Numbered from the stretch's first letter, positions 29,004 through 38,615 are shown. The stretch is DNA of 64,000 nt from CAMYLY01 sp036397755 (GCA_036397755.1 DASWII010000048.1:1-64000), one strand, 5' to 3'. The notes: generated by a model not told the origin, from the letters alone. A program made the numbers and translations.

Positions 29004-29957
29004 CTAGCGGTCGACAATGACCGTGACCGCCGCCCACGAGTCGGTCGGATCCATCGTATAGCGCGCGTCGCCGACGTGCACGGTGGTCTCGTCGGCGCGG
29101 GCATCCACGTCGACATAGGGAAACCGGGCCCACTGGAGGAAGCGACGGAGGTCGGGGGACTCCGCGGCGACGCGCGGCACGGATTGCGGATCGTAGCGGG
29201 GCAGCGCGAGGGCTTCGAGCGCGACACGAGGCCTGCCAAACACGTCGTGTGAGCCGACTCGATACACCCCGTCAATCTCCGCCACGACCACACGTCGAAA
29301 CGGCGTCACGGGGATCGGCGACACCATGACGCGATCCGGTGCCCCCAGGCCGCGACCGACAAGCTCGCGCGACACGTCGTACCGGGCCAGTCGTCCGATC
29401 CCCGCCAGAACCACGACGTACACGCCAAGTCCCGCGAGTGCCAGTCGCGCGGGCCACACGCGCGGCGCCCCCCCTCCGCCGGCGACGGGGCGCCCCGCGG
29501 CGAACCACCCAACCGCGAGGGCTGCCCACACCCACGGATCGACGATGAACAACGTGTCACCGTAAAACCACCGGGCGGAGAACGGCATCAGCCACCGCAT
29601 GCCGTAGGTGTTCAAGAAGTCCAGCAGCGGGTGGGTCAGCACCGCCACGGCGGACAGCAACAGCAGCTGCGTCGGACGGACGGGTGGCGTGTCCGGTCTG
29701 AGCCGCTGCCGCACCAGTCGGTGCCACAACCAAATGGCGCCGCAGAGAACGAATGGCCACAGCGCGACGGCGAGCACCCCGTGGGTCCATCCCCTACGGA
29801 ACGCGAGCGCCGAGGTGGGCCCGGCCACGTACGCCAGGACGTCCACATCGGGGATGTTGGCGCCAATGACCAGCGCCGCCGTCGCCAGCGGCGTACGTCG
29901 CTCGAGTCCGGTTCGCGCGAGCGTGGCGCCGACGAGCGTGTGGCAGACGGGGTCCAT
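29004..29957 (-). CDS. YdjM-type metal-dependent hydrolase membrane protein (DUF457)
   Basis: A 317-residue protein with several membrane helices. The N-terminal signature HTLVGATLARTGL followed by ANIPDVDVLAY and a later RRGWTHG is that of the LexA-binding, inner-membrane-associated putative hydrolase family, whose prototype is the SOS-regulated YdjM. The histidines and aspartates resemble a metal site, but no activity is established for the family. The C-terminal 120 residues are soluble and beta-rich. Its ATG overlaps the DUF971 gene's stop (TGATG), and with the OsmC gene it forms a three-gene operon. Confidence 0.8.
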   Translation of the reverse strand: MDPVCHTLVGATLARTGLERRTPLATAALVIGANIPDVDVLAYVAGPTSALAFRRGWTHGVLAVALWPFVLCGAIWLWHRLVRQRLRPDTPPVRPTQLLLLSAVAVLTHPLLDFLNTYGMRWLMPFSARWFYGDTLFIVDPWVWAALAVGWFAAGRPVAGGGGAPRVWPARLALAGLGVYVVVLAGIGRLARYDVSRELVGRGLGAPDRVMVSPIPVTPFRRVVVAEIDGVYRVGSHDVFGRPRVALEALALPRYDPQSVPRVAAESPDLRRFLQWARFPYVDVDARADETTVHVGDARYTMDPTDSWAAVTVIVDR

Positions 29958-30283
29958 CAGGTATCACCGTCCGGATCACACCGCTCGCAGGGACAATGGG
30001 CACGCAGGAACTCGTAGGTATAGATCCCCGTGCCGTGCCCGTCGCTCCAATCGATCTGGATCGCGTAGCTCCCAACCAATCGTACCGACAGCGCACGGAC
30101 GTCCGCTGCAACGCTCGCGACGTCGAGGAGTACCCGGCCCGTCATCTCGTCGCGGCACCCGGCGCACGGGCACGCCACCCGCAGGGCCCGAGCCGGGAAG
30201 ACACCTTCGTGCCCTTCTTCCCACGTGATCGTGAGGGCGTCGTCCCCGCGATGAATGCGCTGCGGGATCGGTGCCGCCGTCAC
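29957..30283 (-). CDS. DUF971 domain protein
   Basis: A 108-residue single-domain protein of the DUF971 / gamma-butyrobetaine-hydroxylase N-terminal-like family. Typical blocks are present: LRVACPCAGCRDEMTG (about 35-50), VGSYAIQIDWSDGHGTGIY and LRAHCPCERC. The two CPC..C groups may bind zinc. Family members are often encoded beside iron-sulfur carrier or Mrp-type genes, but the role is unknown. It starts with GTG within the OsmC gene's stop (GTGA) and is coupled to the YdjM-type gene. Confidence 0.85.
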   Translation of the reverse strand: MTAAPIPQRIHRGDDALTITWEEGHEGVFPARALRVACPCAGCRDEMTGRVLLDVASVAADVRALSVRLVGSYAIQIDWSDGHGTGIYTYEFLRAHCPCERCDPDGDT

Positions 30284-30711
30284 GACTCCAGCGTGGCGGA
30301 CACGGTGATGGTGACGTTGCCGGCGAGGGCTTTGGACACGGGGCAGTTCTGCTTCGCGCCCTCGGCCGCCGCTTCGAATCCCGCTTGGTCGATCCCCGGC
30401 ACGCGACCGCGCGTGCTGAGTTCCATCGTCGCGATCGCCCAGCCACCATCGCGTTGCTCGATCGTGCAGCGCGCGGTCGTGGCGATCTGCTGTGGCGGGG
30501 TGCCGCCGCGCGTCAGGCCGGCCGCGAGCGCCATGCTGAAGCACGCCGCGTGCGCCGCGGCGATCAACTCCTCGGGGTTGGTCCCCGCCGCACCTTGAAA
30601 CCGCGTCGGGACACTGTAGGCCCCCTGGAACGCCCCCGACCCCGCCGCAAACGTCCCCCCTCCGACTTCGAGATCGCCCGTCCAGACGGCATTCGCCGTA
30701 CTCGTCGGCAT
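30280..30711 (-). CDS. OsmC family peroxiredoxin
   Basis: A 143-residue thiol peroxidase detoxifying organic hydroperoxides. The two redox cysteines are in HAACFSMALA and KQNCPVSKALAG, with the conserved EELIAAAHAACF helix, indicating the OsmC rather than the Ohr branch. GGAG nine bases before the ATG supports the start. A TAAATT hexamer at 30755-30760 (minus strand) is a possible -10 element for this operon, so the leader would be about 40 bases. It heads the OsmC-DUF971-YdjM operon and is divergent from the YheT hydrolase gene. Confidence 0.9.
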   Translation of the reverse strand: MPTSTANAVWTGDLEVGGGTFAAGSGAFQGAYSVPTRFQGAAGTNPEELIAAAHAACFSMALAAGLTRGGTPPQQIATTARCTIEQRDGGWAIATMELSTRGRVPGIDQAGFEAAAEGAKQNCPVSKALAGNVTITVSATLES

Positions 30712-30798
30712 GGTCGTGTTTCTCCTTCTCGTCTCAATGGTTGACCGGCGACACAATTTAACCGCCTGGCGACCGCGTGGGCCCACGTTCGGTGGTGT

Positions 30799-30804
30799 TA
30801 ACAT
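30799..30804 (+). promoter_or_regulatory. Putative -10 element for the YheT-type hydrolase gene
   Basis: TAACAT, 11 bases before the ATG at 30816, with no Shine-Dalgarno sequence in the gap. Confidence 0.4.
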
Positions 30805-30815
30805 TCGCCCCCAGC

Positions 30816-31811
30816 ATGGAACACACGTTCACTCCGGCATGGTGGCTCCCCGGGCCGCACGCACAGACGATTGGGGCTCGCCTACTGCGGCCCGCCTCGG
30901 GTGTCGCGCTGCGCCGCGAGCGACTCGAGCTGCCGGATGGGGATTTCGTGGATCTGGACTGGGTGGTGGGCTCCGACAACGAGACCGCACCGAGCACCGC
31001 ACCCGTCGTCCTCGTGCTCCACGGCCTGGAAGGCAGCGCCCAATCCAGGTACATGCTCGAGGCCTATCGCGCGCTCCGGCGCGAAGGGCTCGCACCAGTC
31101 GGACTCAATTTCCGCTCCTGCAGCGGCGAACCCAATCGCCTCGCCCGCCTGTACCACTCCGGCGATACGGAAGACATCGGCGCCGTCCTGCAGGTCCTGC
31201 GCGCTCGATTGCCCGCCGCCCGCCTTGGCGCCCTTGGGTTCTCGCTCGGCGGGAACGCACTGCTCAAGTACCTCGGGGAGCACGGCCGGGATGTGCGCAC
31301 TCCACCGATCGCGGCGGCGGGGGCGATTTCGGTGCCGTACGACCTGGCCGCCGGGGAGCGTCAGCTCCGCCGCGGAGCCGGCCGAATCTATCTGGCGTAC
31401 CTCCTCCGCAAGCTGCGCCGCAAAGTGCGGCTCAAACGCGCCGTGCTGCGCGACCGGGTGGACGTAGAGGCCCTGCTCCGCTCCCGCACGTTTCGCGAGT
31501 TCGACGAGTTGGGCACCGCGCCGCTCCACGGGTTCGCGGGGGCGGATGACTATTACGCCCGCTCGAGCTCGGGACCGTTCCTGGGGGCGATTGCCGTCCC
31601 CACGATCCTGGTGCATGCCCTCGACGACCCGTTCCTGCCCGCGCGCGCGGTGCCCGTGGACGCCGGGCGCACCAACGCCGCGCTGCGGACGGCCATGGTA
31701 GCGACCGGCGGGCACGTCGGCTTCGTGCGGGGCTCGCCCATGCGTCCGGTATTCTGGGCCGAGCAGACGGCTGCCCGGTTCCTGGCCATGGAACTGACCG
31801 GACGGCGCTGA
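30816..31811 (+). CDS. YheT family alpha/beta hydrolase
   Basis: A 331-residue cytoplasmic alpha/beta hydrolase. WWLPGPHAQTI near the N-terminus and LHGLEGSAQSRYM are family marks; the nucleophile elbow is GFSLGGNALLKYLGE, with the acid probably in HALDDPFLP and the histidine in TGGHVGF. It is close in layout to E. coli YheT and eukaryotic ABHD1/3-type esterases. The substrate is unknown; a lipid ester is likely. It is a single-gene unit. Confidence 0.88.
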   Translation: MEHTFTPAWWLPGPHAQTIGARLLRPASGVALRRERLELPDGDFVDLDWVVGSDNETAPSTAPVVLVLHGLEGSAQSRYMLEAYRALRREGLAPVGLNFRSCSGEPNRLARLYHSGDTEDIGAVLQVLRARLPAARLGALGFSLGGNALLKYLGEHGRDVRTPPIAAAGAISVPYDLAAGERQLRRGAGRIYLAYLLRKLRRKVRLKRAVLRDRVDVEALLRSRTFREFDELGTAPLHGFAGADDYYARSSSGPFLGAIAVPTILVHALDDPFLPARAVPVDAGRTNAALRTAMVATGGHVGFVRGSPMRPVFWAEQTAARFLAMELTGRR

Positions 31812-32080
31812 CCGGTTGCCCGGCCGAGCGAGGGAACGACATCGCGGCTATCATCAGGTAAGACCTTGCCGAGACCCGACATTCACATTCCGGGGTCGAA
31901 ATCGTCGATCTGGGTGTCGGGCCCGGGGGGGCGACCCCGTTGGAGCTTCGATGGCAGTCCGGCGACACCAGCGACCCAAGGGCGGGCGGGGAACAATCAG
32001 TCGACCTCCGCGGTCTAACTAGCAGGGCCGTTTCCCCCCGGCCTGACGACGGTCACCACGACGATCAGGGATGGCTCGCG

Positions 32081-35000
32081 ATGGACGTATCTTGGACCCG
32101 ACCTCTCACGATCGCGAGCGTACTACTCGCGACCGGCGCAGCGTTCTCTCCCGCCGAAGCGCAGTACTTCGGACGCAACAAGCTCCAGTTTCAGAGTTTC
32201 GAGTTCGAGGTGCTCGCGACCGAGCATTTCGACATCTACTACTACGCTGAAGAGGAGCCCGCGGTCGAGTTCGTCGCGCTGATGTCGGAGCGGTGGTACG
32301 CGCGGCTGGCCCGGGTCCTCAATCACGATCTCTCCATCCGCCAGCCCCTGATCGTGTACGCCAGCCCGGCGCAGTTCCGGCAAACCAACACGCTCCAAGG
32401 CGACCTCGGGGAGTCCACCGGCGGCGTCACCGAGATTCTCAAGCGGCGTATCGTGTTGCCGCTCGCCGGGCCGCTGTTCGAGACCGACCACGTGCTTGGG
32501 CACGAGCTCGCCCATGCGTTCCAGTTCGACATCACCGGCGAAGGGGGAGGGATCGCGATGGCCGGCGTTCCGGCGATCATGCGCTATCCCCTCTGGTTCA
32601 CGGAGGGCATGGCCGAGTACCTGTCGCTCGGTCCGGTGGACCCCAACACCGCGATGTGGATGCGCGATGCCGTGCGTGAGGAGCTTCCGAATCTCCAGAA
32701 GCTCTCCGACCCGCGGTTCTTCCCGTATCGCTACGGGCATGCACTCTGGTCGTACATCGCCGGCCGCTGGGGTGATGACGTCATCGGGCGCATTCTCAAG
32801 GCTTCGCGGTCCGCCGGCAATCCGTCGATCGCCCTGTCGCGCATTCTGCGCATGCGTCCCGATTCGATGGTGGCGGAGTGGCACAAAGTGACGCGGGAGC
32901 ACTTTTCCGACCTGCGGGAAGAGACGGCGGGGCCGGAGGACTACGGCCGCCTGCTGACGACAAAGGAGTCCGGCGCCCAGCGGGTCAATCTCGCACCGGC
33001 GCTCTCGCCAGACGGCAGCCGCGTCGCGTTCTTCTCCGAGCGCGGGTTGTTCTCCATCGACATGTACGTGGCGGACGTGGCGACCGGGGAGATTCTGCGC
33101 CGCGTCACGCGGACCGACGTCGATCCGCATTTCGAAAGTATCCAGTTCATCAACTCCGCGGGCGCCTGGGACGCCACGGGACGCCTGCTCGCGTTTACCG
33201 CCGTCAACAAGGGTCGGCCGGTGTTGACCGTGCTCGACGTCGAGAGCGGAGACCTGGCTCGCGAAGTCCGCATCGAAGAGGCGGGTGAGATCTTCAACCC
33301 GGCATGGGCGCCGGACGGAAAAGCCATCGCGTTCACGGCCCTGGCGGGAGGGTTGTCCGACCTGTTCGTGTACGATCTCGAACGCGACGAGCTACGGCGC
33401 CTCACGAACGACGGCTATGCGGAACTCCACCCGGCGTGGTCCCCGGACGGATCGCGCATCGCGATCGCGACCGATCGTTTTTCGATGGGCCTGTCCAGCC
33501 TGCTGTTCGGCGCGTACCAGCTGGCGCTGGTAAACCCGACCAACGGCAGGATCACACGGGTTCCGGGGTTCCCCCGGGGTAAGCACATCAACCCCCAGTG
33601 GACGCCGGACGGGAGCGGCCTGTACTTCGTCGGCGAACCCAACGGGATTCCCAACCTCTATCGGATCGACCTCGAGTCGGGCAGTCTGCTACAGATCACG
33701 AACCTGTTTACGGGAATCAGCGGAATCACCAGCCTGAGCCCGGCCATCTCGATCGCCCAGGAGACCGGCGAGGTGGCAATCACGGTCTACGAGCGTGACA
33801 TCCATCGCATCTGGATGCTCGAATCGCCCGAAGTGCTCGCCGGTGGCGCACCCATCACTCTGACGTCGGGGGTGGACCCAGCGTACCTCCCCCCAGTCGA
33901 CCGCCTCACGAACGAAGTGTATGCCCTGGTCTCAAACGCGTTCTACGGGTTGCCGTCGGGCGATGGGGGATACGTCAGTGATGCGTACCGTCCCAAGCTG
34001 AGTCTGGACTACATCTCCCAACCGTCGTTCGGCGTGGCGGTCGATCGCTACGGGACCTTCATCGCGGGCGGGGCATCGCTCTTCTGGTCCGACATGCTGG
34101 GAGGCCACAACCTCGTGACGGGTCTCCAGGCGCAAGGGTCGCTCAAAGACATCGCCGCCCTCGTGGGCTACACCAACTTGAATCGTCGGCTCGATTGGGG
34201 GGTCGCGGTGCAGCAGGCGCCGGTCCGCCAAGGGTACATCACCTTCGACCAAGGATCGTACAGCGGTCAGTCCGCGATCCGCGAGCAGACCTTCATCTTC
34301 CGCCAAACTGCCCGCCAACTCAGCGGATTCGCGGCGTATCCCCTGTCCCGCACGCGGCGCATCGAGGCGTCGGCGGGCCTATCGCACATCAGCTACGACT
34401 ACGAAGTCCGCGATCGTATCTACGTGGGCAGCTTCGTCGCGGTCGACTCACAGTACTCGCTGCCCGCGCCCGATCCACTGAGCTTCGGGCAGGGCAGCCT
34501 GGCCTTGGTATACGACAACTCCTTCTGGGGCTGGACGAGCCCGGTCCTCGGGCAGCGGTATCGACTCGAGGTCGGCGGCATGGTGGGATCGCTGGACATG
34601 GTCACGGGACTCGCCGACGTTCGCAAGTACGTGATGCCGACGCGACCATTCACGATCGCGGGCCGCTTGATGCACTATGGCCGGTATGGACCGGATGGAG
34701 GCAGTGAACGCCTGCAGCCACTGTTCCTCGGGTACGACGGACTGGTGCGCGGGTTCAGCTACAACTCGTTCGACTTCAGTCAACAGTCGGAAATCGATAA
34801 GTACCCCAGCCTGTTCGGATCGAAGATCCTGGTCGCCAACCTCGAGTTTCGCGTCCCGCCGCTGGCGTTGTCCGGAGGAAGCGGGGCACTGTTCGGCGCC
34901 GTACCCATCGAGTTGATCGTATTCGGAGACGCGGGGATTGCCTGGGGACAGAACAGCTTGTCGGCGCTGTTGGAGCAAACGCCCGAGGACGTCAAGCCGT

Positions 35001-35155
35001 TCTTCTCGGGCGGCCTGCGGAAACCGATCTACTCCGCGGGCGCGGGCCTTCGCGCCAACATCCTCGGGTTCATGGTGATCGAGATCGACTACGTGTACCC
35101 GTTCGGGCGCGAGCGTGGCCCGCACTTCCAGTTCGGGTTCGTGCCCGGGTTCTGA
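32081..35155 (+). CDS. Peptidase-MA-like gluzincin fused to a TolB-type propeller and an outer-membrane beta-barrel
   Basis: A 1024-residue exported protein. A signal peptide ends near SPAEAQYFG. Residues about 30-300 look like a peptidase MA-type metalloprotease domain: HELAHAFQFD with H141, E142, H145, and a downstream glutamate in WFTEGMAEYL (E175 or E179). About 310-620 are WD40-like TolB/PD40 blades (NPAWAPDGKAIAF, HPAWSPDGSRIAI). The last 400 residues alternate like a barrel and contain surface-antigen-type segments, ending YVYPFGRERGPHFQFGFVPGF without its final residues being charged; a terminal Phe is typical of outer-membrane barrels. The ATG at 32081 has AGGGA upstream and yields a signal peptide. 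The barrel would anchor the peptidase and propeller, though which face they occupy is unknown. Confidence 0.82.
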   Translation: MDVSWTRPLTIASVLLATGAAFSPAEAQYFGRNKLQFQSFEFEVLATEHFDIYYYAEEEPAVEFVALMSERWYARLARVLNHDLSIRQPLIVYASPAQFRQTNTLQGDLGESTGGVTEILKRRIVLPLAGPLFETDHVLGHELAHAFQFDITGEGGGIAMAGVPAIMRYPLWFTEGMAEYLSLGPVDPNTAMWMRDAVREELPNLQKLSDPRFFPYRYGHALWSYIAGRWGDDVIGRILKASRSAGNPSIALSRILRMRPDSMVAEWHKVTREHFSDLREETAGPEDYGRLLTTKESGAQRVNLAPALSPDGSRVAFFSERGLFSIDMYVADVATGEILRRVTRTDVDPHFESIQFINSAGAWDATGRLLAFTAVNKGRPVLTVLDVESGDLAREVRIEEAGEIFNPAWAPDGKAIAFTALAGGLSDLFVYDLERDELRRLTNDGYAELHPAWSPDGSRIAIATDRFSMGLSSLLFGAYQLALVNPTNGRITRVPGFPRGKHINPQWTPDGSGLYFVGEPNGIPNLYRIDLESGSLLQITNLFTGISGITSLSPAISIAQETGEVAITVYERDIHRIWMLESPEVLAGGAPITLTSGVDPAYLPPVDRLTNEVYALVSNAFYGLPSGDGGYVSDAYRPKLSLDYISQPSFGVAVDRYGTFIAGGASLFWSDMLGGHNLVTGLQAQGSLKDIAALVGYTNLNRRLDWGVAVQQAPVRQGYITFDQGSYSGQSAIREQTFIFRQTARQLSGFAAYPLSRTRRIEASAGLSHISYDYEVRDRIYVGSFVAVDSQYSLPAPDPLSFGQGSLALVYDNSFWGWTSPVLGQRYRLEVGGMVGSLDMVTGLADVRKYVMPTRPFTIAGRLMHYGRYGPDGGSERLQPLFLGYDGLVRGFSYNSFDFSQQSEIDKYPSLFGSKILVANLEFRVPPLALSGGSGALFGAVPIELIVFGDAGIAWGQNSLSALLEQTPEDVKPFFSGGLRKPIYSAGAGLRANILGFMVIEIDYVYPFGRERGPHFQFGFVPGF

Positions 35156-35224
35156 GGCGCGCTAGATCTCGCGTCCATCGTTCGTTGTCTGGATGGCGAG
35201 TCCCGGGACAGGACGACTACTGGT

Positions 35225-36271
35225 CTAGTCGTCGCCCCGCAGGCGGCGCTCGACTCTCCGGTGCGCCGCCTCCAACGGAGAGCAGGCGTCTCGTGACGCC
35301 TCCTCGAAGATCTCGGTGAGAATCGCGTCGAATCCGCGGATCCGCCCGCGGACGTCCTCCTCCGACGGGTCCTCCATCTCGAGGAGCGGGAGGGCCGTCG
35401 CCCCGCCGGCGTTGATGACGTAATCCGGAGCGTAGAGGACGCCCCGCGCATGCAGGCGATCCGCGTCCGCCGGCTCGAACAACTGGTTGTTGGCTGAACC
35501 CGCCACGATCCGACATTGCAGCAGCGGAATCGTCGTGGCGTTCACGGTCGCACCAACCGCGCAGGGAGCATAGACGTCGCACACCGTGCCGATCACACGA
35601 TCGGCCGAGACGGTCTCGCCCCCGATTTCCTCGGCAAGCGCCTGGGCGCGCGCCGCATCGAGGTCGGCGATTACCACCCGGGCGTTGGCCGCACCCAACA
35701 TGCGTGCCAGCGGGGCGCCCACGTCGCCGACACCCTCCACCAACACCGTTTTCCCATCCAACGCGTCGGACCCGTCGATGTGCCTGAGCGCCGCTTTGAT
35801 GCCGCTGAACACGCCGAGCGCCGTGAACGGTCCCGGATCGACGGTCTCCCGACCCTCACCGCGCACGCCATGCACGTGCGTCGTCTCGAGCGAGATCGTC
35901 GCCATGTCCTCCGGGGTAGTGCCCAGGTCCGGGCCGCAACTGTAACCGCCCCGTAGGGACTCGACGAGTCGACCGAACCGCCGGAACAGCCTGATGCGCT
36001 CGTCGCCGGTCGGAATCGCGCGCACAGCAAGCACGCCCTTGCCACCCCCGAATCCGAACCCAATCGTGGCCCACTTATACGTCATGCCCTCCGCCAGCCG
36101 CATCGCGTCGATCAGGGCGTCTTCGATCACAGGATACACCCTCATGCGGACGCCACCCATGGCCGGCCCGAGCGTCGTGTCGTGCAACGCGATGAACATC
36201 CAGGTATCGGACGGTTCGTCGTACGCGGTGACGACCGACTCGCCGCGCCAGCGGGCAATGAGATCTCGCAT
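35225..36271 (-). CDS. Leucine/valine/phenylalanine dehydrogenase (Glu/Leu/Phe/Val family)
   Basis: A 348-residue NAD-dependent amino-acid dehydrogenase. The two catalytic lysines are at the leucine-dehydrogenase spacing: K66 in MTYKWATI and K78 in FGGGKGVL, with the aspartate in CGPDLGTTPEDM. GPAMGGVRM binds substrate, and GVGDVGAPLARMLG begins the NAD domain. It deaminates branched-chain or aromatic amino acids to 2-oxo acids in the cytoplasm, which can feed branched-chain fatty acid synthesis. The exact substrate is not readable from sequence. A TAGCTT hexamer nine bases before the ATG suggests a leaderless message. It is divergent from an AI-2E-type permease gene. Confidence 0.9.
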   Translation of the reverse strand: MRDLIARWRGESVVTAYDEPSDTWMFIALHDTTLGPAMGGVRMRVYPVIEDALIDAMRLAEGMTYKWATIGFGFGGGKGVLAVRAIPTGDERIRLFRRFGRLVESLRGGYSCGPDLGTTPEDMATISLETTHVHGVRGEGRETVDPGPFTALGVFSGIKAALRHIDGSDALDGKTVLVEGVGDVGAPLARMLGAANARVVIADLDAARAQALAEEIGGETVSADRVIGTVCDVYAPCAVGATVNATTIPLLQCRIVAGSANNQLFEPADADRLHARGVLYAPDYVINAGGATALPLLEMEDPSEEDVRGRIRGFDAILTEIFEEASRDACSPLEAAHRRVERRLRGDD

Positions 36272-36280
36272 AGGTCGAGG

Positions 36281-36286
36281 AAGCTA
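36281..36286 (-). promoter_or_regulatory. Putative -10 element of the leucine dehydrogenase-like gene
   Basis: TAGCTT on the minus strand, nine bases before the ATG at 36271. Confidence 0.4.
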
Positions 36287-36370
36287 GAAGGTCGGACGGG
36301 AAGAGGGGAAGAGGGGAGGAGGGTCCACCGTCTCCTCCTCCGACGCCTAACGCCCCACGCGCCACGCCTC

Positions 36371-36376
36371 TATCTT
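36371..36376 (+). promoter_or_regulatory. Putative -10 element of the first AI-2E-type permease gene
   Basis: TATCTT, six bases before the ATG at 36383, without a ribosome binding site. The 111-base divergent region also holds a GA-rich run with a complementary CT-rich run (arms at 36315-36322 and 36334-36341). Confidence 0.5.
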
Positions 36377-36382
36377 AGCGCC

Positions 36383-37444
36383 ATGTCGGCCCTTCGCAGC
36401 CATTACCAAACCCTGGCGCTGGGTATCATTGCCGTCCTCGGCCTGGGGCTCGTGTTCGCCCTCTGGCCGTACGCCACGGGCCTCGTCGGCGGCCCAGTGC
36501 TGTTCGTGATCTTCCGAGGGCTGTTTCGCCGCCTGAGCCGCTGGATGCCGGCGTCGCTGGCCGCCACGGTGGTCGTCATCGTCGTCGTCGGCGTGCTGGT
36601 GCTCCCGGGCCTGGCCGTGGCGGGGATGGTGGTGGGCGAAGCCGACGCCGCCATCCAGCGCATCGCGGACAATCAGTACGCCGCGCGGATTGCCGAGCTG
36701 CAAATCGCGGGCGTGGACATCGGCCCTCGTCTGGTGAGCTTGGGCGAGGCCGCGCTGGCGTGGCTGGGGTCCAGCGCCTTCGGCATCGTCGGGGCGGCCG
36801 CCCGCGGCGCGTTGAATATCACGATCGCGCTGTTCGGATTGTACTTCCTGTTGCTCGGTTCCGAGCGGTCCTGGGTCGCGCTGTCACCCTACATCCCGTT
36901 CAACGAGACCAACACGGCGGCGCTGCGGAGACGTTTCCGCGACGTCACCAACTCAACCTTGATCGGCACCGGGCTCATCGCCGTGGCGCAGGGCCTGCTC
37001 ATGGGTATCGCCTTCGCGATCCTCGGGCTGCCGAGCGCGTTCTTTTGGGGCGTCGTGACGGCGGTGGTGTCCATCCTGCCCGTGGTCGGCAGCGGGCTGG
37101 TGTGGGTCCCGGCTACCATTGTACTGGTCCTGGGCGGGCGCTATGTCGCCGCCGTCGTCCTGACGATCGTGGGCCTCGTGGTAGTCGGCGGCGTCGACAA
37201 CGTGATTCGCCCGGTCGTGTACAACCGCTGGGCGCAGATCCATCCGATCGTCACCCTCGTTGGCGCCCTGGCCGGGATTCGCTTCTTCGGCATTCTCGGA
37301 CTCCTGATCGGCCCGCTGGCGCTCTCGTATTTCTTTGAACTGATCGCGATGTACCGCGAGGAGTACCTCGCCGAGCACGAACCGTCCATCGCAACCAACA
37401 TCACGGGTGAGCCAATCGGTGCGGTGCCGCCCGCTCTGGCCTGA
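36383..37444 (+). CDS. AI-2E family transporter (permease) 1
   Basis: A 353-residue inner-membrane protein with about eight hydrophobic helices in the AI-2E/PerM pattern: paired helices at about 10-75, a soluble loop (about 85-125), then a block of helices to residue 325. Conserved features include GLYFLLLGSE, ILPVVGSGLVWVPA and VVGGVDNVIRPVVYN. Members export autoinducer-2, indole-like molecules or ions; some act as Na+/H+ antiporters, so substrate is open. The TPR lipoprotein gene follows 13 bases later and is probably co-transcribed. Confidence 0.88.
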   Translation: MSALRSHYQTLALGIIAVLGLGLVFALWPYATGLVGGPVLFVIFRGLFRRLSRWMPASLAATVVVIVVVGVLVLPGLAVAGMVVGEADAAIQRIADNQYAARIAELQIAGVDIGPRLVSLGEAALAWLGSSAFGIVGAAARGALNITIALFGLYFLLLGSERSWVALSPYIPFNETNTAALRRRFRDVTNSTLIGTGLIAVAQGLLMGIAFAILGLPSAFFWGVVTAVVSILPVVGSGLVWVPATIVLVLGGRYVAAVVLTIVGLVVVGGVDNVIRPVVYNRWAQIHPIVTLVGALAGIRFFGILGLLIGPLALSYFFELIAMYREEYLAEHEPSIATNITGEPIGAVPPALA

Positions 37445-37457
37445 CGGAGGAGCCACG

Positions 37458-38447
37458 ATGCGCCCCCCGCCGCTTGCCGCGCTGATTCTCGCGTTCACGC
37501 CGGTCGCCTTTTGGGGCTGCCGGGACGGTCCCCGTCTCGAGCAGTCAGGGGTTCCCGAAGCATCGCCCGGCATCCAGGCGGTGTCGTTGCTGGGCGACTC
37601 GCTCACCCCACCGGTTGCGGCGCCGGATGTAGCGTCCCGGCAGCGGGAACAGCTCAATGAGGCCTGGGCCGAGTACCGGCGCAATCCGTCGAGTGCTGAC
37701 GCGGCCATCTGGTACGGACGCCGCCTCGCGTATCTCGGCTACTATCGGGAGGCCATCGCGGCGTACACCGAGGCCATCGCCTTGCATCCCGACGACGCGC
37801 GTTTGTACAGGCATCGGGGACACCGCTACATCACCACCCGCCGCCTCCGCGAAGCCATCGAGGATTTCGCCACTGCCGCGAAACTGGTACAGGGGCGACC
37901 GGACGAGGTGGAGCCCGACGGTCAGCCCAACGCCCGCAACATCCCGACGAGCACGCTTCAGTCGAACATCTGGTATCACATGGGTCTCGCCCACTACCTG
38001 CGCGGCGACTTCCGGCGCGCGCTGAGCGCGTACCGGGAGGACCTGAAGGTCGCGACGAACCCCGACATGCTCGTGGCCACAACCTACTGGCTCTACATGA
38101 CGCTTCGCCGCATCGGAGAGGAAGTCGAAGCCCGGGCCGTGCTGGAACCGATCACCGGCGATCTGGAGATCATCGAGAACGGCAGCTACCACCGCCTGCT
38201 GCTCATGTTCAAGGGGGAACTTCCGGCCGACAGCATGCTCGCCGCCCTCGAGAGCGACGACCTGATCGAGAACGTGACCGCGGGGTACGGCATCGGGAAT
38301 TGGCACTTCATCAATGGGCGGGCGGCAGAGGCCGAAGCGGTGTGGAACCGGATTCTCCAGTCGCCACAGTGGGCGGGCTTCGGGTATATCGCGGCGGAAG
38401 CCGAGGCGGCCAGGACACGGGAGTCGGGGGCGGACGGCGTGCGTTAG
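37458..38447 (+). CDS. TPR-repeat lipoprotein
   Basis: A 329-residue protein with a hydrophobic N-terminus ending in VAFWGC, a plausible but imperfect lipobox. Residues about 70-145 contain two clear tetratricopeptide units (IWYGRRLAYLGYYREAIAAY, then LYRHRGHRYITTRRLREAIE), with further helical pairs to 280. Such proteins are protein-interaction scaffolds in the periplasm; no partner can be named. GGAGGAG before the ATG is a strong binding site. It lies between an AI-2E-type permease gene and the cardiolipin synthase gene on the same strand. Confidence 0.82.
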   Translation: MRPPPLAALILAFTPVAFWGCRDGPRLEQSGVPEASPGIQAVSLLGDSLTPPVAAPDVASRQREQLNEAWAEYRRNPSSADAAIWYGRRLAYLGYYREAIAAYTEAIALHPDDARLYRHRGHRYITTRRLREAIEDFATAAKLVQGRPDEVEPDGQPNARNIPTSTLQSNIWYHMGLAHYLRGDFRRALSAYREDLKVATNPDMLVATTYWLYMTLRRIGEEVEARAVLEPITGDLEIIENGSYHRLLLMFKGELPADSMLAALESDDLIENVTAGYGIGNWHFINGRAAEAEAVWNRILQSPQWAGFGYIAAEAEAARTRESGADGVR

Positions 38448-38615
38448 GCGTTGGCCGGAAGCGGGTCGCTCGGTAACCCCCTTCCAGCGTCATCCCATCC
38501 ATTGGTGAGGACATCCACCGCACGGTTCGGGCAGCCAACTCCCGCCGGGGACGCTAAGTTATCGGCTCGGGGAACCTCCGGCCCAGCTCGCACACCGCAT
38601 GCCCGAGGGAGGTCC

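Noticed and set aside
35212..35233. Stem GACGACTA/TAGTCGTC near the leucine dehydrogenase stop as a terminator
   Set aside because: It overlaps the stop codon and has no T-run on either strand, so support is too weak.
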